DNA from: an uncultured Alcaligenaceae bacterium
GTDB taxonomy: Bacteria; Pseudomonadota; Gammaproteobacteria; Burkholderiales; Burkholderiaceae_B
Direction: 5' to 3'
DNA length: 13,722 nucleotides
Assembly: GCA_937952975.1 (NCBI GenBank)
Contig: CALFXX010000015.1
Coordinates: forward strand, 1 to 13,722
The first letter of the stretch is position 1. Each line of letters opens with the position of its first letter. Under the pieces are notes generated by a model. The model was given only the letters and a program-made list of their open reading frames with translations, was not told where the DNA came from and ran no database searches. The position numbers and the translations under genes are program-made. Below are positions 4,121 through 12,427 of this stretch, piece by piece.

Positions 4121-6775
4121 ATGGATTCCTTCGCCAAGGAAACGCTTCCGATCTCACTGGAAGAAGAAATGCGCCGCAGTTATCTCGATTACGCAATGAG
4201 CGTAATCGTGGGGCGCGCCCTCCCGGATGTCCGGGATGGTCTCAAGCCCGTGCACCGCCGGGTCTTGTTTGCGATGCACGAACTCAATAACGACTGGAAC
4301 CGTGCTTACAAAAAGTCAGCGCGTATTGTCGGTGACGTCATCGGTAAATACCATCCACATGGCGACCAGGCAGTTTACGACACCATCGTGCGTATGGCGC
4401 AAGATTTTTCATTGCGCTATATGTTGGTAGATGGTCAGGGTAACTTTGGTTCGATTGACGGTGATAACGCTGCTGCGATGCGGTACACCGAGATTCGTCT
4501 ATCAAAGATTGCGCACGAACTCTTGGCCGATATCGATCAAGAGACGGTAGATTTTGGCCCTAACTATGACGGTAGCGAAAATGAGCCCTTGCTCTTGCCT
4601 TCGCGCTTACCGAACTTATTAGTCAATGGCAGTTCGGGTATTGCGGTCGGTATGGCCACGAATATCCCCCCGCACAACCTGGCTGAGGTTGTCGACGGCT
4701 GCTTATATTGTTTACGCAATCCCGAATGCACCATCGATGAACTGATCGAACTGATCCCGGCGCCTGATTTTCCGACGGGTGGCATTATTTATGGCATCGT
4801 CGGCGTGCGCGAGGGTTATCGCACCGGCCGCGGGCGTGTCATCATGCGCGCCAAAACTCACTTTGAAGAGTTTGGTAACAATCGCCAGTCGATCGTTGTC
4901 GACGCCTTGCCCTATCAGGTCAATAAAAAGACTCTGCAAGAGCGCATTGCCGAACTGGTCAACGAAAAGAAAATTGAAGGCATCTCGGATATTCGCGACG
5001 AGTCCGATAAAGACGGTATGCGTCTGGTGATCGAGCTCAAGCGCGGCGAGGTCCCTGAGGTTGTGCTGAACAATCTCTATAAGCACACACAACTGCAAGA
5101 TACGTTTGGTATGAACTTGGTGGCCTTGGTTGACGGCCAGCCACGTTTGCTGAACTTGAAGCAGATGGTCGAGTACTTTTTGTCGCACCGCCGCGAGGTG
5201 GTCACACGCCGCACGGTGTTTCAACTGCGTAAAGCGCGCGAGCGCGGGCATGTGCTCGAGGGCTTGGCTGTCGCACTCGCTAATATCGATGAGTTCATTC
5301 GTATCATCAAGGCTGCACCAACGCCACCCGTGGCGCGTCAGGATTTGATGGATAAATCTTGGGACTCGTCTTTGGTGCGCGAAATGCTCTCGCGTGCCGA
5401 TTCTGAAGCCGTGGGTGGGCGTGCTGCCTACCGCCCAGATAATCTACCCGACACGTTTGGTTTGCAAGACGATGGTCAATACCGCTTAAGTGAAACGCAG
5501 GCGCAAGAAATTTTGAATATGCGTCTGCAACGCCTGACCGGTCTTGAGCAAGATAAGATCGTTAGCGAGTACAAGGGCGTAATGGATACGATCTCTGACT
5601 TGCTAGATATTTTGGCGCGTCCTGAGCGCATCACTGTCATTATTAGTGAAGAACTACAGGCGATCAAAACCGAGTTCTCGATCAATGCTAAAGATTCGCG
5701 TCGTTCAGATATTGAACTGAACGCCACCGATCTTGACACTGAAGACTTGATCACGCCTGTTGATATGGTCGTCACGCTGTCTAACAGTGGCTATATCAAA
5801 AGCCAGCCCTTGTCTGAATACCGCGCGCAACGCCGCGGTGGTCGTGGCAAGCGCGCTGCCGCCACCAAAGAAAATGACTGGATTGACCAGCTCTTTACGG
5901 CCAACACGCACGACTTCTTGTTGTGTTTCTCTGACCGAGGTCGTCTCTATTGGCTCAAGGTCTGGGAAGTCCCACAAGGCACTTCAACGTCGCGCGGACG
6001 CCCCATCGTCAATATGTTCCCGCTCGTTGACGGTGAAAAAATCACGGTCATCTTGCCGATCAAGGCGTTTAGCGACGATCAAACCATCTTTATGGCAACT
6101 TCGCGCGGCACGGTTAAAAAGACCTTGTTGTCTGATTTCTCAAATCCACGTAAGGCCGGCATCATCGCGGTTGACTTGGATGAAGGCGACTTCTTAATCG
6201 GGGCTGAACTCACCGACGGCAAGCACGATGTCATGTTGTTCTCTGACTCAGGTAAGGCCGTGCGCTTTGACGAAAACGACGTGCGTCCGATGGGACGTAA
6301 CGCCCGTGGCGTGCGCGGTATGCAGCTTGAAGAAGGTCAAACCGTGATCGCGATGTTGGTGGCGGGTGATGAAACACAAACCGTGCTCACCGCCACGCAA
6401 AATGGCTTTGGCAAACGCACCCCCATCGGCGAATACACCCGCCATGGCCGCGGTACCAAAGGCATGATCGCGATTTCAACGTCTGCTCGCAATGGCAAAG
6501 TCGTCGGTGCGGTATTAGCCAACGCCACTGACCAGATCATGCTGATCACAACGGGTGGCGTGTTGGTGCGTACGCCGGTCGCGGGCATCCGTGAAATGGG
6601 TCGTGCGACTCAGGGCGTGACCTTGATCAGCGTTGATGACGGCAGTATGTTGTCGGGCGTCAGACGCGTGGTTGAAAGCGATGTCGATGACGAGGGTGAT
6701 GATCCTTCAGTTGATGGCACAACGCCAGATGCAGGTGCGCCAGGTACAACCGACGAGGCTGGGTCAGAGTCTTAA
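4121..6775 (+). CDS. gyrA: DNA gyrase subunit A
   Basis: An 884-residue GyrA (E. coli 875), the DNA-breaking and rejoining subunit that with GyrB introduces negative supercoils. The N-terminal block SYLDYAMSVIVGRALPDVRD is at 20-39. The catalytic tyrosine is Y122 in AAMRYTEIRL. The quinolone region reads HPHGDQAVYD, so position 83 is Gln while D87 is kept. The GyrA box QRRGGRG, needed for DNA wrapping, starts at residue 570, followed by the six-bladed C-terminal beta-pinwheel with repeats such as GRPIVN, GTVKKT, GVRG and GKRTPI. The tail (about 855-884) is acidic. I chose the ATG at 4121 because MDSFAKETLPISLEEE aligns with family starts; a TTG at 4091 would add ten atypical residues. serC starts one base after its stop. 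Confidence 0.98.
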   Translation: MDSFAKETLPISLEEEMRRSYLDYAMSVIVGRALPDVRDGLKPVHRRVLFAMHELNNDWNRAYKKSARIVGDVIGKYHPHGDQAVYDTIVRMAQDFSLRYMLVDGQGNFGSIDGDNAAAMRYTEIRLSKIAHELLADIDQETVDFGPNYDGSENEPLLLPSRLPNLLVNGSSGIAVGMATNIPPHNLAEVVDGCLYCLRNPECTIDELIELIPAPDFPTGGIIYGIVGVREGYRTGRGRVIMRAKTHFEEFGNNRQSIVVDALPYQVNKKTLQERIAELVNEKKIEGISDIRDESDKDGMRLVIELKRGEVPEVVLNNLYKHTQLQDTFGMNLVALVDGQPRLLNLKQMVEYFLSHRREVVTRRTVFQLRKARERGHVLEGLAVALANIDEFIRIIKAAPTPPVARQDLMDKSWDSSLVREMLSRADSEAVGGRAAYRPDNLPDTFGLQDDGQYRLSETQAQEILNMRLQRLTGLEQDKIVSEYKGVMDTISDLLDILARPERITVIISEELQAIKTEFSINAKDSRRSDIELNATDLDTEDLITPVDMVVTLSNSGYIKSQPLSEYRAQRRGGRGKRAAATKENDWIDQLFTANTHDFLLCFSDRGRLYWLKVWEVPQGTSTSRGRPIVNMFPLVDGEKITVILPIKAFSDDQTIFMATSRGTVKKTLLSDFSNPRKAGIIAVDLDEGDFLIGAELTDGKHDVMLFSDSGKAVRFDENDVRPMGRNARGVRGMQLEEGQTVIAMLVAGDETQTVLTATQNGFGKRTPIGEYTRHGRGTKGMIAISTSARNGKVVGAVLANATDQIMLITTGGVLVRTPVAGIREMGRATQGVTLISVDDGSMLSGVRRVVESDVDDEGDDPSVDGTTPDAGAPGTTDEAGSES

Positions 6776-6776
6776 T

Positions 6777-7907
6777 ATGGTACGTCCCTGGAATTTTGCC
6801 GCAGGCCCTTCGGTCATGCCCGAAGAGGTCTTGCAGCAAGCGGCTGCAGAAATGCTTGACTGGCATGGCAGTGGCATGTCTGTGATGGAAATGAGCCATC
6901 GCGGTCGCGAGTTCATACAGATTTATACCGAAGCTGAGGCCGATCTTCGCGAACTGTTGGTTGTTCCTGAGGACTACGCGATCTTGTTTATGCAAGGTGG
7001 CGCGACGGCTGAAAACGCGATCGTCCCGTTAAACTTGTTGGGGCGCGTTGCCCAGCCCAAGGCTGATTTTGTGGTGACGGGTATTTGGTCGGTTAAATCC
7101 CACCAAGAGTGTCAGCGCTATGGCGATGCTCATATCGCTGCCAGCAGCGAGGCGCCCGCGGTCATTGATGGCGTGCAACAACAACCGTTTACCTGGGTGC
7201 CTGCGCTTGATACGTGGCGGGTGCGTAAAGATGCTGCTTATCTGCATCTGTGCAGCAACGAAACAATTGGTGGTGTTGAAACCATGGCATGGCCTTCGAT
7301 GGCAAGCTTAGGCGCGCCCGATGTGCCCTTAGTGGTTGATGCCTCTTCGCACTTTTTGTCGCGGCCGTTTCCCGTTGAACAAACCGGCATGATCTTTGCC
7401 GGCGCGCAAAAAAACGCTGGCCCTGCCGGACTCACGATTGTGATTGTGCGGCGCGATTTGATCGGTCACGCTTTGCCGATCTGCCCGTCGGCGTTTGATT
7501 ATGCCAATGTTGCGGCGCAACAGTCGATGTTCAATACGCCTCCAACTTACGCCATCTATATGGCGGGTTTGGTATTTAAATGGCTTAAAAAACAAGGCGG
7601 TCTTGAAAAAATCGAGCAGCTCAACATTGCTAAGGCCCAGGCACTGTATAGTTTTTTTGAGCAAAGCGGCTTTTATCGCTTGCCAGTACATCGCTCGGTA
7701 CGCTCGCGCATGAATGCGCCGTTTTTTTTACCAGACGCAGCGCTCGACACAGACTTCTTGCAAGGCGCTCAGGCGCGTGGTCTGATGCAGTTAAAAGGGC
7801 ACAAGTCTGTAGGCGGTATGCGTGCCTCGATCTACAACGCGATGCCGTTACAGGGCGTGCTGACGTTGATCGACTATCTAAAGGACTTTGAGAAAGCGCA
7901 TGGATGA
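6777..7907 (+). CDS. serC: Phosphoserine aminotransferase
   Basis: A 376-residue class V PLP aminotransferase (typical length about 360). It converts 3-phosphohydroxypyruvate and glutamate to phosphoserine, and handles the parallel step with 3-hydroxy-2-oxo-4-phosphobutanoate in pyridoxal-phosphate synthesis. N-terminal NFAAGPSVMPEEVL and SVMEMSHRG (family SHRG motif) are present. The PLP lysine is K212 in IFAGAQKNAGPAGL, followed by SMFNTPPT and the C-terminal GGMRASIYNAMP. The ATG at 6777 comes one base after the gyrA stop. The region upstream has only a weak GAG, so translation is likely coupled to gyrA. The frame is open further upstream but only as an out-of-frame overlap with gyrA. Its 3' end overlaps pheA by eight bases. 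Confidence 0.97.
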   Translation: MVRPWNFAAGPSVMPEEVLQQAAAEMLDWHGSGMSVMEMSHRGREFIQIYTEAEADLRELLVVPEDYAILFMQGGATAENAIVPLNLLGRVAQPKADFVVTGIWSVKSHQECQRYGDAHIAASSEAPAVIDGVQQQPFTWVPALDTWRVRKDAAYLHLCSNETIGGVETMAWPSMASLGAPDVPLVVDASSHFLSRPFPVEQTGMIFAGAQKNAGPAGLTIVIVRRDLIGHALPICPSAFDYANVAAQQSMFNTPPTYAIYMAGLVFKWLKKQGGLEKIEQLNIAKAQALYSFFEQSGFYRLPVHRSVRSRMNAPFFLPDAALDTDFLQGAQARGLMQLKGHKSVGGMRASIYNAMPLQGVLTLIDYLKDFEKAHG

Positions 7908-8985
7908 GTCATTTCAAGCTAAGTTGTTGCCGCTGCGTCAGCGGATTGATCAGATCGATGCCGAGATTCTTGATCTATTGAATCAGCGCGCACGCACGGC
8001 CCAAGAGGTCGGTGAGCTCAAGCACGCGTTCAACGCTCAAGGCCCGGTATTGCGCCCTGAGCGCGAGGCGCAAGTCATTCGGCAACTCCAAACGTTGAAT
8101 CGCGGTCCGTTGCCGACCGAGGCCGTGTCTTCGGTCTGGACTGAAATCATTTCTGCCTGTCGCGGTCTTGAGCAATCGTTGACAGTCGCTTTTTTAGGGC
8201 CAGCAGGATCGTTTTCTGAGCAAGCTGCCTTTGAGCATTTTGGGCATTCTGTTACAGGCATGCCCTGTGCCTCGTTTGATGAAGTGTTTCGTGCAGTCGA
8301 AGCTGGCGCAGCGCAGGTTGGCATGGTGCCAGTCGAAAACTCAACTGAAGGCGCGGTCAATCGCACGCTTGATTTATTGCTAGGTTCTTCTTTGCGCATC
8401 TTGGGCGAACGCTCTTTGTTGATTCGTCATTGCTTGCTCGCAAAAAATGGCGATATGACAGGCGTCACAAAAATTATGGCGCACCCACAAGCGTTAGCGC
8501 AGTGTCAAAACTGGCTCAATCGCGAGTATCCTGGCATCAAGCGTGAGCCAGTCGCTAGCAATTCTGAGGCAGCACGCCTCGCGTCGCTCGATCCGTCTAT
8601 CGCGGCGATTGCAAGCGACATTGCGGCACAGGCCTGGGGTTTGCAAGTGTTGGCAAAAGGGATTCAAGACGACTCTCAAAATCGCACGCGCTTTTTGGCG
8701 ATTGGCCAACTCGCGATCTTGCCCAGCGGGCGAGATAAAACAAGTTTGATTCTTGCCGTTGCCAATCGGGCAGGTGCTGTATACGAAATGTTGGCACCGT
8801 TATCGGCAAACGGCGTATCAATGACCCGCTTTGAGTCACGCCCTGCACGTACAGGTCAGTGGGAATATTACTTTTACGTTGACCTTGAGGGCCATTGTGA
8901 TGACGCGCCAGTCAAAAAGGCGCTTGCTTCACTCGAACAGCAATGCGCTTTTTATAAGTTGCTGGGCTCGTATCCTGCGCAATAA
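7900..8985 (+). CDS. pheA: Bifunctional chorismate mutase / prephenate dehydratase (P-protein)
   Basis: A 361-residue fusion that converts chorismate to prephenate and then to phenylpyruvate, the committed branch to phenylalanine. Residues about 8-93 are an AroQ-type mutase: R13, R30, K41 and R55/E56 fit the active-site pattern. Residues 95-270 are the dehydratase: VAFLGPAGSFSEQAAF, VPVENSTEGAVNRTLDLL and the catalytic NRTRF (T263). Residues about 283-361 are an ACT domain with ESRP at 312-315, where phenylalanine binds in feedback inhibition; the usual GALV motif appears as GAVYE. The ATG at 7900 has a purine-rich GAGAAAG upstream and overlaps the serC end by eight bases; a TTG at 7888 is a less likely start. 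A 108-base gap follows before hisC. Confidence 0.97.
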   Translation: MDESFQAKLLPLRQRIDQIDAEILDLLNQRARTAQEVGELKHAFNAQGPVLRPEREAQVIRQLQTLNRGPLPTEAVSSVWTEIISACRGLEQSLTVAFLGPAGSFSEQAAFEHFGHSVTGMPCASFDEVFRAVEAGAAQVGMVPVENSTEGAVNRTLDLLLGSSLRILGERSLLIRHCLLAKNGDMTGVTKIMAHPQALAQCQNWLNREYPGIKREPVASNSEAARLASLDPSIAAIASDIAAQAWGLQVLAKGIQDDSQNRTRFLAIGQLAILPSGRDKTSLILAVANRAGAVYEMLAPLSANGVSMTRFESRPARTGQWEYYFYVDLEGHCDDAPVKKALASLEQQCAFYKLLGSYPAQ

Positions 8986-9093
8986 GTCGTGCGCGCGATC
9001 GCCGCGTTAGCCTGATATCGCTCGCTAGTTTGAAGTTGAGTAGTACGAATGCAGTGAAGCCTTTCTTTTTTGATCCCTGATGGTGTCACCTTT
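8986..9093. other. pheA-hisC spacer
   Basis: 108 bases with no gene, the only long gap between gyrA and cmk. A GCGATCGC palindrome lies near its left end, and a T-run (CTTTCTTTTTTG) sits near 9061-9070 without a preceding stem. I see no terminator and no convincing promoter, so transcription probably continues through. Confidence 0.4.
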
Positions 9094-10224
9094 ATGTCGT
9101 CTAAAGACTCGGTATTGATTGCCCCCCCTCACGTTGCTGCCATTGCGCCTTATCAGGCCGGCAAGCCGATCGAAGAGCTTGCGCGCGAATTCGGTCTTGA
9201 TCCAAAGCAGATCGTCAAGCTCGCTTCAAATGAAAATCCCTTAGGGATGCCCGAGTCTGCGCGTCTGGCAATTGTGGCAGCCACGGGTCAGTTAGGGCGC
9301 TATCCTGATCCGGCGGGCTTTGATTTGAAGCAGGCTTTATCTGCACGTTGGTCGATCCCGCAAAACTGGCTCACGCTAGGTAACGGATCAAACGACATTC
9401 TTGAACTCGTTGCCTCGGCGTTGCTTGAGCCTGGCAGTTCGGTCGTGTATGCACAGCACGCTTTTGTGGTGTATCGCCTGGCCACGCAGGCGCGTGGTGC
9501 ACGCCATTCGGTTGTGCCTGCCAAAGATTTTGGCCACGACTTGCCCGCAATGCTCGAGGCGATTGATAGTACGACACGTGTCGTGTTTATCGCGAACCCA
9601 AATAATCCAACAGGCACGTATTTGCCGAATGCCCAGCTTGAGGCGTTTCTCGCGGCTGTGGCGCAGCGCCACGGTACACGCGTGACGGTCGTACTTGACG
9701 AAGCCTATAACGAGTTTCTAGAGCCTGAATTACGAGTCGATAGCGTGGGCTTAGTCAAACGGTACGCCAACTTGCTAGTGTCGCGCAGTTTTTCTAAGGC
9801 CTACGGCTTGGCTGGCTTACGTGTTGGGTACGCCATTGCACAACCAACACTGACTGATTTGATGAATCGTGTGCGTCAGCCTTTCAACGTGAACTCGCTT
9901 GCTCAAGCCGCAGCGATTGCAGCGTTGCAAGACACTGAATTTTTAGCTAAAAGTTTTGCAGTCAATCGTGATGGCAAAGCGCAATTGCAAGAGGGCTTTG
10001 CCAAACTTGGTCTGACTTTTATACCAAGCTACGCAAATTTTGTACTGGTCAAGGTTGGTGATGCACCACATGTCAATCTTGAGTTGCTCAAGCGCGGTGT
10101 GATTGTGCGTCCGGTGGCGGGGGATGGTTTGCCTGAGTGGTTGCGCGTATCGATTGGCCTGCCGCACGAAAATCAAAAATTCTTAGACGCTTTGACGGCG
10201 ATTGTGCAGGTTGCCGCAAAATGA
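9094..10224 (+). CDS. hisC: Histidinol-phosphate / aromatic aminotransferase (HisC family)
   Basis: A 376-residue class I/II (fold type I) PLP aminotransferase. HisC proper converts imidazole-acetol phosphate to histidinol phosphate, but copies embedded between pheA and tyrA are thought to transaminate aromatic keto acids, which I infer here. Seen: KLASNENPLG near the N-terminus, IANPNNPTG (Asn that contacts PLP), VVLDEAYNEF (Asp/Tyr), the PLP lysine K235 in SRSFSKAYGLAGLRVGY, and the substrate-carboxylate arginine in LRVSIG near the C-terminus. I chose the ATG at 9094, giving MSSKDSVLIAPPH; a TTG at 9070 adds eight residues. Neither has a strong Shine-Dalgarno. The stop overlaps the tyrA start as ATGA. 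A second hisC in a his operon would be expected elsewhere in the genome. Confidence 0.93.
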   Translation: MSSKDSVLIAPPHVAAIAPYQAGKPIEELAREFGLDPKQIVKLASNENPLGMPESARLAIVAATGQLGRYPDPAGFDLKQALSARWSIPQNWLTLGNGSNDILELVASALLEPGSSVVYAQHAFVVYRLATQARGARHSVVPAKDFGHDLPAMLEAIDSTTRVVFIANPNNPTGTYLPNAQLEAFLAAVAQRHGTRVTVVLDEAYNEFLEPELRVDSVGLVKRYANLLVSRSFSKAYGLAGLRVGYAIAQPTLTDLMNRVRQPFNVNSLAQAAAIAALQDTEFLAKSFAVNRDGKAQLQEGFAKLGLTFIPSYANFVLVKVGDAPHVNLELLKRGVIVRPVAGDGLPEWLRVSIGLPHENQKFLDALTAIVQVAAK

Positions 10225-11114
10225 CCGTCGTGACAAAGACCGAACCTTTCCATGTTTCAACCTTAGCCATTGTTGGTGTTGGTTTAATTGGTGGATCCTT
10301 TGCTGCAGCGTTGCGTCAGGCCGGTTGTGTGGGGCGCGTGTTGGGCGCAGGGCGCAGGCCTGAAACCTTGCAAGAGGCCGTGCGTTTGGGGTTGATTGAT
10401 GAAGCGGTCACCTTGGCAGAGGCAGCACAACGCGCAGATTTTATTTTTGTTGCGGCCCCGGTGGGGGCGTTTGCTGCGATTTTTGCCGGGCTCAAACCAA
10501 CACTGAATCCTCGCGCGGTGGTGACCGACGGCGGTAGCACCAAACAAAATGTTATTGAGGCTGCGCGTGCTGGCTTGCAAGAATGCATTGCACAGTTCGT
10601 ACCCAGCCATCCGATGGCAGGTTCGCACGAAACCGGACCGCAAGCGGCAAACGCGAGCTTGTATCAGGGTAAGCGTGTTGTGTTGACCCCTTTGGTTGAA
10701 AATCACCCTCAGGATATTGCGCGGGTGCAAGACGCCTGGCGGGCCTGTGGGGCAAACCTGGTGACGCTTGACCCTGCGCAACATGACGCTGCGGTGGCTG
10801 CGATTAGTCATATGCCACATTGGGTGGCGGCGCTGTTTATGCAGCATTTGACGCAAAGCGATGATGCGGCCCTCAAGCTTGAGTTGGCTGGGTCTGGTTT
10901 TAGAGACTTCACGCGTGTCGCGCAAGGTTCACCCGAGATGTGGCGCGATATTTTTGAGGCTAATCGCCAGGCGATGCAAACCGAGATCGCGACTTTTCGA
11001 AAAGTGCTTGAGCGCGCCGAGCACGCCTTGAACGTGGGCGATTATGGCTATCTACAAGACATGTTAGAGGTTGCTGCGAAGGCACGGCGCGACTGGATGA
11101 GCCAGCAATCATGA
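10221..11114 (+). CDS. tyrA: Prephenate dehydrogenase (TyrA family)
   Basis: A 297-residue NAD(P)-dependent enzyme that oxidatively decarboxylates prephenate (or arogenate) towards tyrosine. The Rossmann motif GVGLIG is at 19-24, the conserved HPMAG with H130 holds the substrate-site histidine, and GSHETGP follows. The C-terminal half is the helical dimerisation domain. There is no ACT or chorismate-mutase domain, so it is the stand-alone type found in many betaproteobacteria. Cofactor and substrate choice cannot be settled by eye. The ATG at 10221 overlaps the hisC stop by four bases, and its own stop overlaps the aroA start in the same ATGA manner. The longer open frame back to 10137 lies inside hisC and is not used. 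Confidence 0.95.
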   Translation: MTVVTKTEPFHVSTLAIVGVGLIGGSFAAALRQAGCVGRVLGAGRRPETLQEAVRLGLIDEAVTLAEAAQRADFIFVAAPVGAFAAIFAGLKPTLNPRAVVTDGGSTKQNVIEAARAGLQECIAQFVPSHPMAGSHETGPQAANASLYQGKRVVLTPLVENHPQDIARVQDAWRACGANLVTLDPAQHDAAVAAISHMPHWVAALFMQHLTQSDDAALKLELAGSGFRDFTRVAQGSPEMWRDIFEANRQAMQTEIATFRKVLERAEHALNVGDYGYLQDMLEVAAKARRDWMSQQS

Positions 11115-12427
11115 GCGGCTTAGCGTATCTTGATCTGCCGCGTGTGAAACACGTGCGCGGAGACGTGGCGTTGCCCGGCTCAAAAAGTATTTCAAATCGC
11201 GTACTGCTTTTGGCTGCGTTGGCACAGGGTGCTACCCGAATTGATGGCCTGCTCGGGTCAGATGACACCACTGTGATGCTCAACGCGCTGCAGCAACTTG
11301 GTGTGCAGGTGGCGCGCAACGGTGTTGACTCTGTCACGGTTCAGGGTGTTTCAAGGTTTGCAGTCGAGCGTGCTGAGTTGTTTATGGGGAATGCCGGTAC
11401 GGCGATCCGTCCATTGACGGCAGTTTTGGCACTGATGGGTGGACATTACGGGTTGTCGGGTGTGCCGCGTATGCACGAGCGTCCCATCCGCGACCTCGTG
11501 GACGGCTTGCGTGACTTAGGTGCAAACCTCACTTACACGGGCCAAGAGGGCTATCCGCCTTTGCAGATTGCACCCCCAGGTGCGCTGAGCGATCGTGTGC
11601 GTGTGCAAGGCTCGGTGTCTAGCCAATTCTTGACGGCGGTATTGATGGCAGCCCCTTTGGCTGTCGCGCGTTCAAGGCGTCCGCTTGTGATCGAGGTGTT
11701 GGGCGAGCTGATTTCAAAGCCCTATATCGACATTACCTTGAACTTGATGGCGCGCTTTGGTGTGCAAGTTGAGCGCAAGGGCTGGCAGCAGTTTATTGTT
11801 CCCGCGCAGGCTAGCTACTCCTCACCTGGGCAGATTTTTGTCGAGGGCGATGCCTCTTCGGCTTCTTATTTCTTAGCGATGGGCGCCTTGGGTGCAGGGC
11901 CGATCCGCGTACTGGGTGTCGGGCAGAGCAGCATCCAAGGTGACGTCGCCTTTGCAGATACGGTGCTGGCGATGGGTGCGCGGGTGAAACGCGAGGCAGC
12001 CTCGATCGAGGTGTCTGGTGTTGATTTGTCCAAAGGCGAGCGTTTGAAAGCCTTTGATACAGACTTTAATTTGATCCCCGATGCTGCGATGACCGCGGCC
12101 ATGTTGGCGTTATTTGCTGACGGGCCGTGCACGTTGCGCAATATTGGCAGTTGGCGCGTCAAAGAAACAGACCGGATTGCGGCCATGCAAACTGAACTGC
12201 AAAAGCTCGGCGCCCAAGTACAAAGCGGTCCTGATTGGTTGCGTGTCGCGCCGATCGAGGCGGGGCAATGGCGCGATGCGGCCATTGATACCTACGATGA
12301 TCACCGTATGGCGATGTGTTTTTCTCTGGCGGCGTTTGGGCCCGCCGCGGTGCGCATCATGGATCCCGGATGTGTGAGTAAAACGTTTCCGACTTATTTT
12401 GATGTTTTTAGAGGCCTCTTGAATTGA
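11111..12427 (+). CDS. aroA: 3-phosphoshikimate 1-carboxyvinyltransferase (EPSP synthase)
   Basis: A 438-residue EPSP synthase (E. coli 427), which joins shikimate-3-phosphate and phosphoenolpyruvate in the sixth step of the chorismate pathway. Seen: LPGSKSISNR with K25, S26 and R30; GNAGTAIRP at 93-101, where G96, T97 and P101 are unchanged; MHERPIRDLVDGLRDLGA; IPDAAMT with catalytic D324; KETDRIAAM with E352; and YDDHRMAM. The intact G96/T97/P101 pattern is class I and predicts a glyphosate-sensitive enzyme. The ATG at 11111 overlaps the tyrA stop, and its TGA overlaps the TTG start of cmk. In pseudomonads and Acinetobacter tyrA and aroA are fused into one polypeptide; here they remain separate frames. 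Confidence 0.97.
   Translation: MSGLAYLDLPRVKHVRGDVALPGSKSISNRVLLLAALAQGATRIDGLLGSDDTTVMLNALQQLGVQVARNGVDSVTVQGVSRFAVERAELFMGNAGTAIRPLTAVLALMGGHYGLSGVPRMHERPIRDLVDGLRDLGANLTYTGQEGYPPLQIAPPGALSDRVRVQGSVSSQFLTAVLMAAPLAVARSRRPLVIEVLGELISKPYIDITLNLMARFGVQVERKGWQQFIVPAQASYSSPGQIFVEGDASSASYFLAMGALGAGPIRVLGVGQSSIQGDVAFADTVLAMGARVKREAASIEVSGVDLSKGERLKAFDTDFNLIPDAAMTAAMLALFADGPCTLRNIGSWRVKETDRIAAMQTELQKLGAQVQSGPDWLRVAPIEAGQWRDAAIDTYDDHRMAMCFSLAAFGPAAVRIMDPGCVSKTFPTYFDVFRGLLN
12409..12426 (+). promoter_or_regulatory. Ribosome binding site and TTG start of cmk
   Basis: AGAGG at 12409-12413 is ten bases upstream of the TTG at 12424-12426, whose last bases form the aroA stop (TTGA). The nearby ATG at 12428 is out of frame. 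The rare start codon plus overlap suggests cmk output is set by reinitiation after aroA. Confidence 0.7.

Noticed and set aside
4712..5251. 179-codon minus-strand frame opposite gyrA
   Set aside because: Antisense shadow created by gyrA codon bias; no start signals or domains.
10284..10925. 213-codon minus-strand frame opposite tyrA
   Set aside because: Long, but Arg/His/Cys-rich as expected for the complement of a GC-biased gene; tyrA on the plus strand is fully supported by motifs.
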